From DASUXY01 sp035301985 (GTDB lineage Bacteria > Bacillota > Bacilli > Bacillales > Amphibacillaceae), in NCBI GenBank assembly GCA_035301985.1, contig DATGTE010000016.1:1-63578 (forward strand): a DNA stretch of 63,578 nt. The letters are read 5' to 3'. Of the stretch, positions 16,909-25,931 are shown piece by piece (the first letter of the stretch is position 1; every line of letters starts with the position of its first letter). Under the pieces are notes generated by a model. The model was not told the origin of the DNA. It did not search any database and saw only the letters and a list, made by a program, of their open reading frames with translations. The position numbers and the translations under genes were made by a program.

Positions 16909-17724
16909 TTGCAGGAACAAGAACAATGGGGTTTTTTGGACAGTGGTTGTCACGATGCTGCTGTCAACATGGCTTTGGATGAATCTTTATTAAATTGGCA
17001 TAGTGAAGGGAAAATTCCACCGACCTTACGATTTTATGGATGGAACGAACCGAGTCTATCCGTCGGTCGTTTTCAAAATGTGGATAAAATGATCGATTTT
17101 CAAGGCTTGAAGCGTCATAAGTGCCAATTTGTGAAACGATTAACAGGAGGCAGTGGTGTCCTGCATGATGATGAATTAACATATAGTCTCGTCATATCAG
17201 AACAGCGCTCACATATACCTAAATCGATCCGCAAAGCATATTATTATCTATCGAAGGGGATTTTGGAAGGTTATAAAAATTTAGGTATTCAAGCAAGCTA
17301 CACGACTCCGAGCGATGAAAAAAGAGATCAACAGTCGGCAGTCTGTTTTGAAAAACCTGCTTTCTATGAACTTGTCTACAAGGATAAAAAACTATCTGGG
17401 AATGCACAAACGAGAAAAAAAGGCGTGTTACTACAACACGGTTCCATCCCGATTACCATTAATGAGAAAATGCTCTTTGATTTATTTCGTTTCCCATCAG
17501 AAAAAATAAAAGAACGAAAACGAGAGAATTTTGCAAACAAGGCGGTTACCATTGCGCAAATTACTCAGAAACAACATACATTTGAAGAAATAAAAACCGC
17601 CTTTTATAACGGCTTTCAAACGGGGTTAAAGATCGCCTTACAACCGTTGGAACTGTCCCCCGACCAGTGGAAAGAAGTATATGAATTAGCCGATGCAAAA
17701 TATAAGACGGAAGTATTCTCGTAA
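16909..17724 (+). CDS. lipM: octanoyl-[GcvH]:protein N-octanoyltransferase LipM
   Basis: The 271-aa protein belongs to the BPL/LplA-fold family. It moves octanoate from octanoyl-ACP to GcvH, the first committed step of lipoate synthesis in Bacillus. It closely follows B. subtilis LipM: DSG..NMALDE, RFYGW, KRLTGGSGVLHDDELTYS, the catalytic Cys146 in SAVCFEKP (Cys150 in LipM), and the Lys of KLSGNAQTRKKGVLLQHGSI. The start is TTG with GGGGAG upstream. It is the first gene after the TPP riboswitch and is followed 56 nt later by lipA, so both steps of lipoate assembly appear under one switch. Confidence 0.9.
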   Translation: MQEQEQWGFLDSGCHDAAVNMALDESLLNWHSEGKIPPTLRFYGWNEPSLSVGRFQNVDKMIDFQGLKRHKCQFVKRLTGGSGVLHDDELTYSLVISEQRSHIPKSIRKAYYYLSKGILEGYKNLGIQASYTTPSDEKRDQQSAVCFEKPAFYELVYKDKKLSGNAQTRKKGVLLQHGSIPITINEKMLFDLFRFPSEKIKERKRENFANKAVTIAQITQKQHTFEEIKTAFYNGFQTGLKIALQPLELSPDQWKEVYELADAKYKTEVFS

Positions 17725-17780
17725 CAGGGACCTGTTCTTTTATCTTTAAAATTAAAGATTACATCTGCTAAGGAGCGAAT

Positions 17781-18773
17781 ATGATGACTAAACAACAACA
17801 ACATATCCGAAAGCCTGACTGGCTAAAAATCAAACTGAATACGAACAAATCTTATGTTGGCTTAAAAAAACTCATGCGAGGAAAAAATCTACATACCGTT
17901 TGTGAGGAAGCAAAATGCCCCAATATCCATGAGTGTTGGAGCGAACGAAAAACGGCTACTTTCATGATTTTAGGAGATACGTGTACACGTGGGTGTCGTT
18001 TTTGTGCCGTTAAAACAGGCCTTCCTAATGAACTGGATTGGGACGAACCTGAACGTGTGGCAGATTCAGTACAAATTATGGGTTTAAAACACGTCGTCGT
18101 AACCGCTGTTGCTCGAGATGATTTAAAAGATGGTGGTGCAGCCGTATTTGCGGAAACCGTTCGGGCGATTCGTCGAAAAAATCCTGGGTGTACGATTGAA
18201 GTTCTCCCTTCTGATATGAAAGGAGACTATGAAAGCTTGTACACGTTAATGGATAGTCAACCCGACATCTTCAATCACAATATCGAAACGGTGAGACGAT
18301 TAACGAAACGCGTTCGGGCCATTGCTAAATACGACCGTTCGCTTCAGCTATTGAAACGTGTTAAAGAAATTGCTCCTAACACACCAACAAAGTCAAGTAT
18401 TATGGTTGGACTAGGTGAAACGAAAGACGAAATCATTCAAGCGATGGATGATTTGTTAGCTCATGATGTCGATATCATCACGATTGGTCAGTATTTGCAG
18501 CCGACAAGAAAACACTTACCTGTTGAACGCTATTATCATCCTAATGAATTTGATGAGTTAAAAGAAATTGCTTTAGAAAAAGGATTTCGCCATTGTCAAT
18601 CTGGCCCCCTCGTTCGCTCATCTTACCATGCGGACGAACAAGTGACAAAAGCCGCTGCTGAGCGAAGAGAAAAACATATGAACCCTCAAGAAAAGCAGGA
18701 AAAAGATTTTCAGTTAGCGGACCAACTAAAAGAAATCAATCAGACGAAGACGTATTCCAACACATTTAGATAA
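17781..18773 (+). CDS. lipA: lipoyl synthase
   Basis: This radical-SAM enzyme inserts two sulfurs into protein-bound octanoate. The auxiliary iron-sulfur cluster motif is CEEAKCPNIHEC (Cys41, 46, 52), the radical SAM motif CTRGCRFC (Cys68, 72, 75), and the C-terminal RSSY of the auxiliary cluster is present in PLVRSSYHAD. The 330-aa length is slightly long, with a polar C-terminal tail (about 300-330) of low complexity. Two ATGs follow AAGGAG; the first is used here. Co-transcribed with lipM. It supplies lipoyl groups for PDH, OGDH and glycine cleavage. Confidence 0.97.
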   Translation: MMTKQQQHIRKPDWLKIKLNTNKSYVGLKKLMRGKNLHTVCEEAKCPNIHECWSERKTATFMILGDTCTRGCRFCAVKTGLPNELDWDEPERVADSVQIMGLKHVVVTAVARDDLKDGGAAVFAETVRAIRRKNPGCTIEVLPSDMKGDYESLYTLMDSQPDIFNHNIETVRRLTKRVRAIAKYDRSLQLLKRVKEIAPNTPTKSSIMVGLGETKDEIIQAMDDLLAHDVDIITIGQYLQPTRKHLPVERYYHPNEFDELKEIALEKGFRHCQSGPLVRSSYHADEQVTKAAAERREKHMNPQEKQEKDFQLADQLKEINQTKTYSNTFR

Positions 18774-18787
18774 CATAAAGACAAAAT

Positions 18788-18830
18788 AACACGTGCTGAT
18801 TCTCATTTATGTTGAGAAACAGCACGTGTT
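18788..18830. terminator. strong hairpin between convergent lipA and P-type ATPase genes
   Basis: AACACGTGCTG (18788-18798) and its exact complement (18820-18830) make an 11-bp stem that continues inward with TTCTCA/TGAGAA. Read on the minus strand it runs into ATTTTGTCTTT, so it best ends the ATPase transcript. Confidence 0.8.
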
Positions 18831-18912
18831 CGATTGCAAAGAATCATGCGTTAAATGAACACTTCGAATAACCGTCTTGTACATTCTACAAAACGCAAAA
18901 ATCAGCATTCAA

Positions 18913-20808
18913 TTAATTTGCCTCTGCAACCGCTTTTGTCAAACGTTTATTCTGCTTTCCACCACGTTGTTTATACCGCACGAGACGAAGGGCATTAATA
19001 ATCACTAAAAGAACGCTTAATTCGTGAATGAGCATACCTGAAGCCAAAAATACTTTACCTGCTAGCACACCAACAAGTAAAAGTGCTACCGTTCCTACTG
19101 CAAAGAACATATTTTGTTTCATATTTCGTACAGTTGCCTTAGCGAGTGTATAGGCGTACGGAATACGGCTTAATTGATCAGACATGAGTACGACATCAGC
19201 GGTTTCCATAGCTGCATCGGTCCCCGCTGCTCCCATCGCAAAACCGACATCGGCCGTGGCGATCGCTGGAGCATCATTAATGCCATCACCGACCATCGCT
19301 ACACGATGCCCCGCTTCTTTTAATCGTTTGACTTGTTCAACCTTTTCTTCAGGCAACATTTCGGCATATACCTGATCAACACCGAGTTGGTTAGCAACTT
19401 TCTCGGCCGTATGACGATTATCACCCGTAAGCATGACCGTCTGTTTCACGCCAAATTGTTTGAGACACTTAATCGACTCAGCTGCTTCGGCGCGGATTGT
19501 ATCCGCAATGGAGATCACACCCGCGAGTTCACCATCAATCGCAACAAAAATAGCTGTATGTCCTTTTTTCTCTTCTACGACAGCTCGCTGTTCGATGTCA
19601 TCTGTTAGTTGAATATGATGGTTGCTTAATAGTTTACGATTCCCAACAACGACCTTCTGACCACCAACTGTTGCAAATAACCCATGACCTTTTTCAACAC
19701 CGAAATCTTGCGGCTCATGCGTCAATTCAATGCCTCGTTGTTTCGCTTCGTTTACAATCGTACGTCCTAAATGGTGCTCCGAAATCACTTCTGCTTCCGC
19801 TGTTATTTTTAACAGTCCTTCCTCTGTCATTCCGATAGGCTGGATGCGACTGACTTCTGGCTTTCCTTTTGTTAATGTTCCTGTCTTATCAAATACAAGT
19901 ACATCAATTTTAGCTAATTGTTCGATCACTTCCCCACCTTTGAGTAACGCTCCATTGCGCGCACCATTTCCGATTCCGGCTACTAATGATACGGGAGCAG
20001 AAATGACGAGTGCACCTGGACAAGCGATGACGAGAAAAGTGAGTGCTAATTCGACGTTTTTCGTAAACAAATAAACGAAGATCGAAAGCACGAGAATTCC
20101 TGGTGTATACACTTCAGCAAACCGATCTAAAAACTTTTGTGTTTTCGCTTTTGTTTCTTGAGCTTCTTCGACGAGTTCAATGATCTTGGCAAAAGCCGTA
20201 TCATCACCGACTTTTTTAGCTTCTACCTCGATATATCCGTGGTCAATAATCGTTCCACTAAATACGTGATCATCTGCTAATTTGTTAGCTGGTATTGATT
20301 CTCCTGTAATCGTTGCTTCATTGATATATGCTTCGCCAGAAACAACTTTTCCATCGACAGCAACTTTTTCACCCGATTGAATCACAACTCGATCCCCTTC
20401 ATTAATTTCTTCAACCGGGACGGTTACGTGTTCACCATTTTTGATAACGGTCGCCTCTTCAGGGGCCATATCCATGAGTGTTCGTAGTGAGGAACGTGTT
20501 TTTTCGATTGTACGAGCTTCCAAGTAGGCTCCGAATAAAAACAGAAACGTAACGGCTGCTGCTTCAACATATTCACCGATGATGAGTGCCCCTACAACGG
20601 CAATCGTTACGAGCAACTCAATACTAAAATAGACGCGAAGCCGAATCGACTGCATCGCTGTTTTTACCGTTGAATAACCAGCGATTATCGTCGAGGCAAT
20701 AAGCGTATATTTTTTCCATACGTCTATATCCAACCAATGAAACACAAATGCCAAAATGAGTAATAAGGCTGAAATGATAACGACATGAACTTTTTTTATC
20801 TTCCCCAT
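18913..20808 (-). CDS. heavy-metal P1B-type ATPase with CPG motif
   Basis: The 631-aa metal-transporting P-type ATPase has six to eight membrane segments, the actuator TGES, phosphorylation site DKTGTLTKGK, and hinge GDGINDAPA. It lacks an N-terminal metal-binding domain, which is encoded separately just upstream. The membrane metal-site motif reads CPG (IACPGALVIS, Cys about residue 263) instead of the usual CPC, CPH or SPC, so the metal is not predictable; Zn/Cd-type is the nearest overall. The ATG at 20808 has AAGGAGGG upstream; the frame is open further. A hairpin lies between it and the chaperone gene. Confidence 0.88.
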   Translation of the reverse strand: MGKIKKVHVVIISALLLILAFVFHWLDIDVWKKYTLIASTIIAGYSTVKTAMQSIRLRVYFSIELLVTIAVVGALIIGEYVEAAAVTFLFLFGAYLEARTIEKTRSSLRTLMDMAPEEATVIKNGEHVTVPVEEINEGDRVVIQSGEKVAVDGKVVSGEAYINEATITGESIPANKLADDHVFSGTIIDHGYIEVEAKKVGDDTAFAKIIELVEEAQETKAKTQKFLDRFAEVYTPGILVLSIFVYLFTKNVELALTFLVIACPGALVISAPVSLVAGIGNGARNGALLKGGEVIEQLAKIDVLVFDKTGTLTKGKPEVSRIQPIGMTEEGLLKITAEAEVISEHHLGRTIVNEAKQRGIELTHEPQDFGVEKGHGLFATVGGQKVVVGNRKLLSNHHIQLTDDIEQRAVVEEKKGHTAIFVAIDGELAGVISIADTIRAEAAESIKCLKQFGVKQTVMLTGDNRHTAEKVANQLGVDQVYAEMLPEEKVEQVKRLKEAGHRVAMVGDGINDAPAIATADVGFAMGAAGTDAAMETADVVLMSDQLSRIPYAYTLAKATVRNMKQNMFFAVGTVALLLVGVLAGKVFLASGMLIHELSVLLVIINALRLVRYKQRGGKQNKRLTKAVAEAN

Positions 20809-20833
20809 TCCTTTCCCTCCTCCTTCGTAATAA

Positions 20834-20860
20834 AGAGCTGCCCCCACGATGAGCAGCTCT
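20834..20860 (-). terminator. intercistronic hairpin between metallochaperone and ATPase
   Basis: AGAGCTGC and GCAGCTCT (8 bp, 11-nt loop) on the minus strand are followed by TTATTA. It ends 26 nt before the ATPase start. It could weaken read-through or protect the short upstream mRNA, giving more chaperone than pump. Confidence 0.55.
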
Positions 20861-20871
20861 CGACGCAAACA

Positions 20872-21087
20872 TTACTTCACAGACAATACCGGATATCCTA
20901 ATTTTTCAATGGTCGCTTTTACATCATCCGCTTGAACTTGTTCTTCATCAATCGATGCTTTTACTTTGCTCGAGTTGAAGAGTACTTTAATATCTTCCAC
21001 TCCTTCCATTTTCCCTAAGCCACTTTCGATCTTTTTAATGCATGTAGGACATGTAAGTGATTCTAATTGAAATTGAACTTTTTTCAT
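20872..21087 (-). CDS. HMA-domain metallochaperone
   Basis: The 71-aa ferredoxin-like heavy-metal-associated domain has the metal motif LTCPTCIKKIE (CxxC) near the N-terminus, like CopZ but with CPTC in place of MxCxxC. It presumably delivers or senses the metal for the ATPase gene 63 nt downstream. The start at 21087 has GAGGAGAG 6 nt upstream. Its promoter has a TATACT -10 with no -35, preceded by a palindrome centred at -41.5, pointing to a Crp/Fnr-type activator. Confidence 0.88.
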   Translation of the reverse strand: MKKVQFQLESLTCPTCIKKIESGLGKMEGVEDIKVLFNSSKVKASIDEEQVQADDVKATIEKLGYPVLSVK

Positions 21088-21146
21088 GTTGATCTCTCCT
21101 CTGTTTTGTTCTAACTTCAGTATAGGAGAGATTGCCAACCGATTCC

Positions 21147-21160
21147 TTGACGTAGGTCAA
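21147..21160 (-). promoter_or_regulatory. Crp/Fnr-like activator site for the HMA-ATPase operon
   Basis: TTGACCTACGTCAA on the minus strand has the TTGA(C/T)-N4-(G/A)TCAA layout of Fnr-family sites. Exactly 22 nt separate it from TATACT. With that -10 placed at -12 to -7, the palindrome is centred at -41.5, the class II activator position. No -35 hexamer is present. Confidence 0.6.
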
Positions 21161-21335
21161 AATTTCTACATTCTTTTTCGCGCCTTTTTTTATACACCTT
21201 ATACCGTTGTAAACGCGCCCCGCAAAACTGTCTGCATAAGAAAGAAAATAGTTGCAGACGATATAGATAGAACTCGGTAAGAAAAATGTAAGGTAATCTT
21301 CTTTAAACAACTGCAATCGGTATGGGGGAATCGGT

Positions 21336-22067
21336 TTGAATGAAACGCTTGTTGTCATCGTACGTTCCGTAATCGGCTTTTTTTCATTGTTAATCTTTAC
21401 CCGTATGTTAGGAAAACAACAAATTAGCCAGCTTACTTTTTTTGACTATATTTTAGGAATCACAATTGGTTCGATTGCTGCATCACTTACAACGGACTTA
21501 ACAAGTAGAGCATGGCCCCATTGGGTCGGACTGTTCGTTTGGGCATTTTTGGTCTATATTCTTCAAAAAATTTCCTTACGATGGCATAAAGCCTCTGTTT
21601 ACATTGGTGGGGAGCCGACGATTGTCATTATGAAAGGAAAAATTATGGAAGGTGTCATGAAGAAAATGCGCTACCGAGCTTCCGATTTATTGGAGCAACT
21701 CCGCAGAGAAGGAGTATTCGATATTCAAGAAGTCGAGTATGCCATTCTGGAAACAGATGGAAAATTTTCTGTTTTAAAAAAGTCACAACATCAACCTGTC
21801 ACGCCAGGTGATTTAGGAATAACAACACCGTACCAAGGATTGAGTACCGAACTCATTTATGATGGCCAATTGTTCAAAAAAAATTTAAAACAAGTGGAAA
21901 AAGATGAAGAATGGTTACAAAACCAATTACGAGCCCGTGGATTTGGATCATATCGTGAAGTATTCCTCGCTGTCATAGATGCCTCTGGCAACCTGTTTGT
22001 GGATGGATACAATGATCCGATGCAAAACATGCACGATATTAGCGACTTTGATGAGTTGGAATCGTAG
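21336..22067 (+). CDS. DUF421 membrane protein (YetF/YcaP family)
   Basis: The 243-aa protein has three N-terminal transmembrane helices (about 5-25, 35-55, 62-80) and a cytoplasmic DUF421 domain (RYRASDLLEQLRREGVFDIQEVEYAILETDGKFSVLKK). These proteins are widespread in Bacillus, and several are made in the forespore or during stress; the molecular role is unknown. The start is TTG with GGGGGA upstream. The downstream DUF4363 gene begins directly at the stop, a conserved pair in this group. Confidence 0.9.
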   Translation: MNETLVVIVRSVIGFFSLLIFTRMLGKQQISQLTFFDYILGITIGSIAASLTTDLTSRAWPHWVGLFVWAFLVYILQKISLRWHKASVYIGGEPTIVIMKGKIMEGVMKKMRYRASDLLEQLRREGVFDIQEVEYAILETDGKFSVLKKSQHQPVTPGDLGITTPYQGLSTELIYDGQLFKKNLKQVEKDEEWLQNQLRARGFGSYREVFLAVIDASGNLFVDGYNDPMQNMHDISDFDELES

Positions 22068-22442
22068 GTGACGAAGATGAAAAAAATATTTTTTAAACTT
22101 TTACCAATTGTAGTCATCGGTTTGTTCATTTTGGTTATGACGACAGGGGCGTTTTTAAAGAAACCTCTCACAGGGGACGATGATGTCATCCATCATATCG
22201 ACAATGTACAAAACAGCATCCATGAAGACCAATGGGAAAAAGCTAACGAACAATTAACGCAAGCAGAACAGGCTTGGAAGAAAATTATTTCACGCATCCA
22301 ATATAGTGCGGAACGAGATGAAATCAATACAATAAGTAAAAATATTGAGCGTGCGCGTGGTTATATAGATGTACAGGATAAAGCAGGCACGCTATCCGAA
22401 CTGGCCGAAGCACGATTTATTTGGGAAGAATTAGGTAAATAG
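22068..22442 (+). CDS. DUF4363 family membrane-anchored protein
   Basis: The 124-aa protein has one N-terminal hydrophobic helix (about 8-26), possibly a signal anchor, and an extracytoplasmic helical region (DDDVIHHIDNVQNSIHEDQWEKANEQL to the end) typical of DUF4363. Function unknown; it is almost always next to a DUF421 gene. The GTG at 22068 directly follows the DUF421 stop; the ATG at 22077 is an alternative with GGTGACG upstream. Translationally coupled pair. Confidence 0.85.
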   Translation: MTKMKKIFFKLLPIVVIGLFILVMTTGAFLKKPLTGDDDVIHHIDNVQNSIHEDQWEKANEQLTQAEQAWKKIISRIQYSAERDEINTISKNIERARGYIDVQDKAGTLSELAEARFIWEELGK

Positions 22443-22630
22443 TTGAAATAGGTGAATGTGCTGTTCATATGAATGGAAAAATACATCCTCGACATTTCCC
22501 ATGAAAATTCAGGGGATTTGTTTACGAAAAAGGCTTCGTTTTGTCTGCGCCGCTTTCTCATTACTTAAGAAAATGATCGAGTTTAATCTTTTAGACAAGG
22601 CAGACTGTTTAACTTTTTGGCGAAAATAAA

Positions 22631-22661
22631 AAAGAAAGCTAGTGATCAAATAGCTTTCTTT
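22631..22661. terminator. terminator after DUF421-DUF4363
   Basis: AAAGAAAGCTA (22631-22641) and TAGCTTTCTTT (22651-22661) form an 11-bp perfect stem with a 9-nt loop, with A- and T-rich flanks on both strands. The rest of the 459-base gap (22443-22901) shows nothing else I can name. Confidence 0.75.
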
Positions 22662-22901
22662 AAGAAAAAAGTTTAATGGGTTGTTGGTGGAAAAAATCTA
22701 ATACAAGACTTGTCTAGATTTATATTATATATATGCGTTTTAAAACACTTGGTCTCGTCTTTTCTCTCATTTTATGCGTTTATTTTTTACAATTCGAGAA
22801 AACCAAGAGTGACACTTCACTATTCATCTCATGGTAAGTTTCTTCAAGTGCATCTCGTACAAAATGTTGATATACTATGAGTTAGAAATGGAGGGGATGA
22901 C

Positions 22902-23237
22902 ATGAGGCCATTTAAACAGCTATCATCAATTGAGGAAATTGATGCGTTTATTCAAGAACATCAACTTTCTTTTCTATACATTTCCCGAGAAAACTGTAGT
23001 GTTTGTCACGGATTATTACCACAAGTCCAAGAGCTAATGGAAAAATATCCTGAAATCCAACTAGCACACATCGATGCAGATGAAGTAGAAGAAGTAGCTG
23101 GTCGCTTTTCAATTTTCACGGTACCGGTGCTATTACTCTTTGTTGAAGGTAAAGAATATGTACGTGAAGCGCGAATTGTTCACCTCCAACTGTTTGATGA
23201 AAAAGTTAACAAAATCTACAAAAATGTGGTCGAATAA
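22902..23237 (+). CDS. thioredoxin-like protein (YtpP type)
   Basis: The 111-aa thioredoxin-fold protein has a redox pair CSVC (Cys32, Cys35) in SRENCSVCHGLLPQV, the cis-Pro region FTVPVLLLF, and an adaptor-like C-terminus. The active-site sequence CSVC differs from WCGPC of true thioredoxins. It is cytoplasmic, with no signal peptide, and probably reduces specific disulfides. GGAGGGG lies 6 nt before the ATG. It is a single gene. Confidence 0.9.
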   Translation: MRPFKQLSSIEEIDAFIQEHQLSFLYISRENCSVCHGLLPQVQELMEKYPEIQLAHIDADEVEEVAGRFSIFTVPVLLLFVEGKEYVREARIVHLQLFDEKVNKIYKNVVE

Positions 23238-23447
23238 TGTTTGGCCACATTTTTACTTCCTATACTTTCACGCTCCTCATCCGAATTCCTACAAAGAGCT
23301 ACAACGGTTTCCTAACTCACCCTTGAAAAGAAACAGCACGCTCATCCTTTCCATGAACGAGTAGATCGTCCCTAGCATATGACCTACAAACATGACATAT
23401 ATTCAAGTATAAACAATCGATCATACATGAGAAAAGAGGTTTTTCAT

Positions 23448-24047
23448 ATGAATATACTCGTCGTCGGTGCAAGTGGTACGATTGGGGGAGAAATTGTCAA
23501 ACAATTAGAACATGAAAACGAGATCATCCGAGCTGGCAGAAACGGGGCCGATATTCAAGTCGACCTTACATCCGTTGACAGTATCAAAAACATGTACCAA
23601 CAAATCGGTAAAGTCGATGCCGTCATTAATGCATCAGGTCGAGCAACATTTGCCCCCCTCACTCAATTAACGCCAGAAATGAATACAACGGGAATTGAAA
23701 GTAAACAAAAAGGACAAATCAACTTAGTTCTACTCGGTTTAGACCATGTGACAGATGGTGGAAGCTTCACGTTGACAACGGGAGTGATGATGGATGACCC
23801 GATTCGTCAAGGGGCATCCGCTGCTATGGCCAATGGTGCGGTCAAACATTTTGTGAAAGCAGCGGCGATTGAAATGCCACGAGGTATTCGCATCAATAGC
23901 GTCAGTCCAAATGCTGTGGAAGAATCATGGGAACGACTAAAACATTATTTTATTGGATTTAAAGCCGTTCCCGCACGACGAGTCGCCCTAGCCTATGTTA
24001 AGAGTGTTTACGGAGCACAAACAGGACAAAATTACGAAGTGTATTGA
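23448..24047 (+). CDS. short-chain dehydrogenase/reductase
   Basis: The 199-aa SDR-fold protein has the cofactor loop VVGASGTIGGEI near residues 4-15 and VNASG-like segment DAVINASGRATFAPL. The usual YxxxK catalytic motif is replaced by a segment around AAMANGAVKHFVKAAAIEMPRGIRINSVSP, as in short members of this family (YwfD or bacilysin-like types are longer), so the Tyr is not in the classical place. The start at 23448 has AAAGAGG upstream; the open frame begins earlier but without a ribosome binding site. Substrate unknown. Confidence 0.85.
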   Translation: MNILVVGASGTIGGEIVKQLEHENEIIRAGRNGADIQVDLTSVDSIKNMYQQIGKVDAVINASGRATFAPLTQLTPEMNTTGIESKQKGQINLVLLGLDHVTDGGSFTLTTGVMMDDPIRQGASAAMANGAVKHFVKAAAIEMPRGIRINSVSPNAVEESWERLKHYFIGFKAVPARRVALAYVKSVYGAQTGQNYEVY

Positions 24048-24162
24048 AGCGATCCACTACCCTACCGGTATTCCTTTTTAATCGAATGAATAGATACTTG
24101 ATAGATATGAAAAAGTAACATCTTCAAAAACGCCTTCTAGTTCTATAATCTTTGGAGATTAA

Positions 24163-24197
24163 GGGGTGAGCAATGATGACGTAGGACTGTTCACCCC
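24163..24197. terminator. bidirectional terminator
   Basis: GGGGTGAGCA pairs with TGTTCACCCC (10 bp with one G-T) and is followed on the plus strand by AGTTTTAAT. It lies between the convergent SDR gene and the decayed ABC-operon accessory gene. Confidence 0.7.
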
Positions 24198-24201
24198 AGT
24201 T

Positions 24202-25434
24202 TTAATCATGTATTTCAAAATCATGAAGCTCGATTGTATCATTGTCAGGAATGTTTTGCTTATGATTAACTTCAATCAATCCTTCATACACCGTGTGCCC
24301 TGATGTTAAATCTTTGACGAAAAGCGTTCCCTTCGTATGGTTGTTCATACTTACAATGTACACCCGATCATTTTTTATTTGTATAAGAGGTTCGGTCGGA
24401 GCGTTTTTTCGCTTCAGAAAAGCGAACATTTGTTCAAAATCATTCGTTTTACTTTCGAGGGAATAGCCGAAAACGTGTAATTCATCGTCGATTAGTTTTG
24501 TGAACTATAACATATCTTTATTTCGCCAATCCATTTCAGCATCGACAGGAATTTCCTTAGGATACTTTAATTCCGCTAATTCTTTCGAAGGTAAGTCGTA
24601 ATGAAACATTTGTCGATCAGTTATTTCATATGTTGGGGCATCGTCATCATTCGGACTCATTACTTCTTTACTCCTCTGTTTTTCGAACAACATCCCATCT
24701 ATATCTCCCGTTACAAAGCGATCACGATTCACAACATATATACTTTCATTCGTTTCGAACGTATCTTCAACCGAAACAATAACGTCATCATTTACCACTT
24801 TTTCTGTTTGCCCATCAATCGTATAAACGTGCAATTCTGTTTCGTATAATCCACTGTCTCGATGGATTATATCATTCTTCTCTACGATATGCATTGTTTC
24901 ATCATTCATCCATACTTCTTCTATATATACGTACTCATATTTATTCTGATGGGGAACATGTAAGGTGAAAGAGGTTCTTTTCCTCGTCTTTTTATGTAGA
25001 ACATCAATGTTCATCACCCATTGAATGTCACCATCTAATTTCCACGTGGACATACTTTCGTCCATAGCAACATATGCTAAGAATCGGTCATTCTCAAAAA
25101 ATTCCCCTCGTTCATCTTTACCGCGCATGAAGTTTCGGTACTTCTTTTGTAGCTGTTTAAGTTCCGACGATTCCAAGTCTCCCGCATTAAATAATGAATG
25201 TTCATTCAAGTACGTTGTATCCTCTTTCGTCATCAAAAAATAGTGTTCTTGACTCCCCTTTTCTACATACACTCCATAAATGACGAGACCATCCACTTCG
25301 CTGTCTTCTCCTGATTTTTTCTGAAGCGTAATCTTCGGTAATTGGTGAGAGGCTATGACAGACTGTATATAAAATGTTCCAATCGTCCCAATGATTATCA
25401 CTACACCCATCATTAGTTTCCAATATTTTGTCAT
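24202..25434 (-). pseudogene. ABC-operon accessory membrane-anchored protein, broken by in-frame TAG
   Basis: Two open segments in the same frame (25434-24508 and 24504-24202) are separated only by a TAG at 24507-24505. The second segment has no ribosome binding site and reads naturally from the first (after DWRNKDML comes FTKLIDDELHVFGYSLES). The whole would be about 410 aa: one N-terminal membrane anchor (about residues 8-28) and a large extracytoplasmic, mostly beta-strand domain. GGAGGGTGAAC precedes the ATG. I do not recognise the family; its position 12 nt after the permease gene marks it as the last gene of the GntR-ABC operon, all of which is degenerate. Confidence 0.7.
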
Positions 25435-25446
25435 GTTCACCCTCCA

Positions 25447-25869
25447 TTACACCTTTACTTTTTTATTTAACAACAAACGACTTGTCAAAATAGATATCGT
25501 CATCACAAGTACGCTCAACATAAGTTGCAAAAGTACTTGTTCTTCTGGATATAAATATTGCACACCTATAAAAGCAGTAGCGAGCATCGAGGAAAATAAA
25601 GCAGTCAACGCTACAGCACAATAGATGCCCCCAAATAAAATACCTTTCAATTGATAGCTCCGTTCGAATAAAATTGCCGTAAATACAATCAGCACAGCTA
25701 TGAAACCGGTTCCATAATGAATTAGAAAATCTTTAAATGTATTCGGAAATAAAATTGTTAAATACCCTGATTCGATGATGACATCTGTCGTTATATCCAT
25801 CCTAAAATCAACGGGAACGAGCATTTGAAAAATTCTGTTTCCTATTGGGAGTAAAATAATTTGCAGAAA
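25447..25869 (-). pseudogene. 3' part of ABC permease gene interrupted by insertion
   Basis: In-frame reading back from the stop gives about 141 codons that look like the C-terminal half of a membrane permease with four hydrophobic segments (LQIILLPIGNRIFQM, then GTGFIAVLIVFTAILFERSYQ, GIYCAVALTALFSSML, QLMLSVLVMTISILTSRLLL). There is no proper start; a stop (TAA) in the same frame occurs near 25885. The missing N-terminal half is at 30887-31298 on the same strand, on the other side of a roughly 5-kb insertion. Joining them restores a normal-sized permease. Confidence 0.75.
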
Positions 25870-25898
25870 GTACGGATGTTTTTTTTACATGTTTGTTG

Positions 25899-25931
25899 GG
25901 CCTCCTCAATTACTATCCAAGAGGCCTTTTT
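25899..25931 (+). terminator. terminator-like hairpin at the left end of the element
   Basis: GGCCTC (25899-25904) and GAGGCC (25921-25926) with a 16-nt loop, then TTTTT on the plus strand. On the minus strand, the direction of the hydroxylase gene, no U-run follows. Confidence 0.45.
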
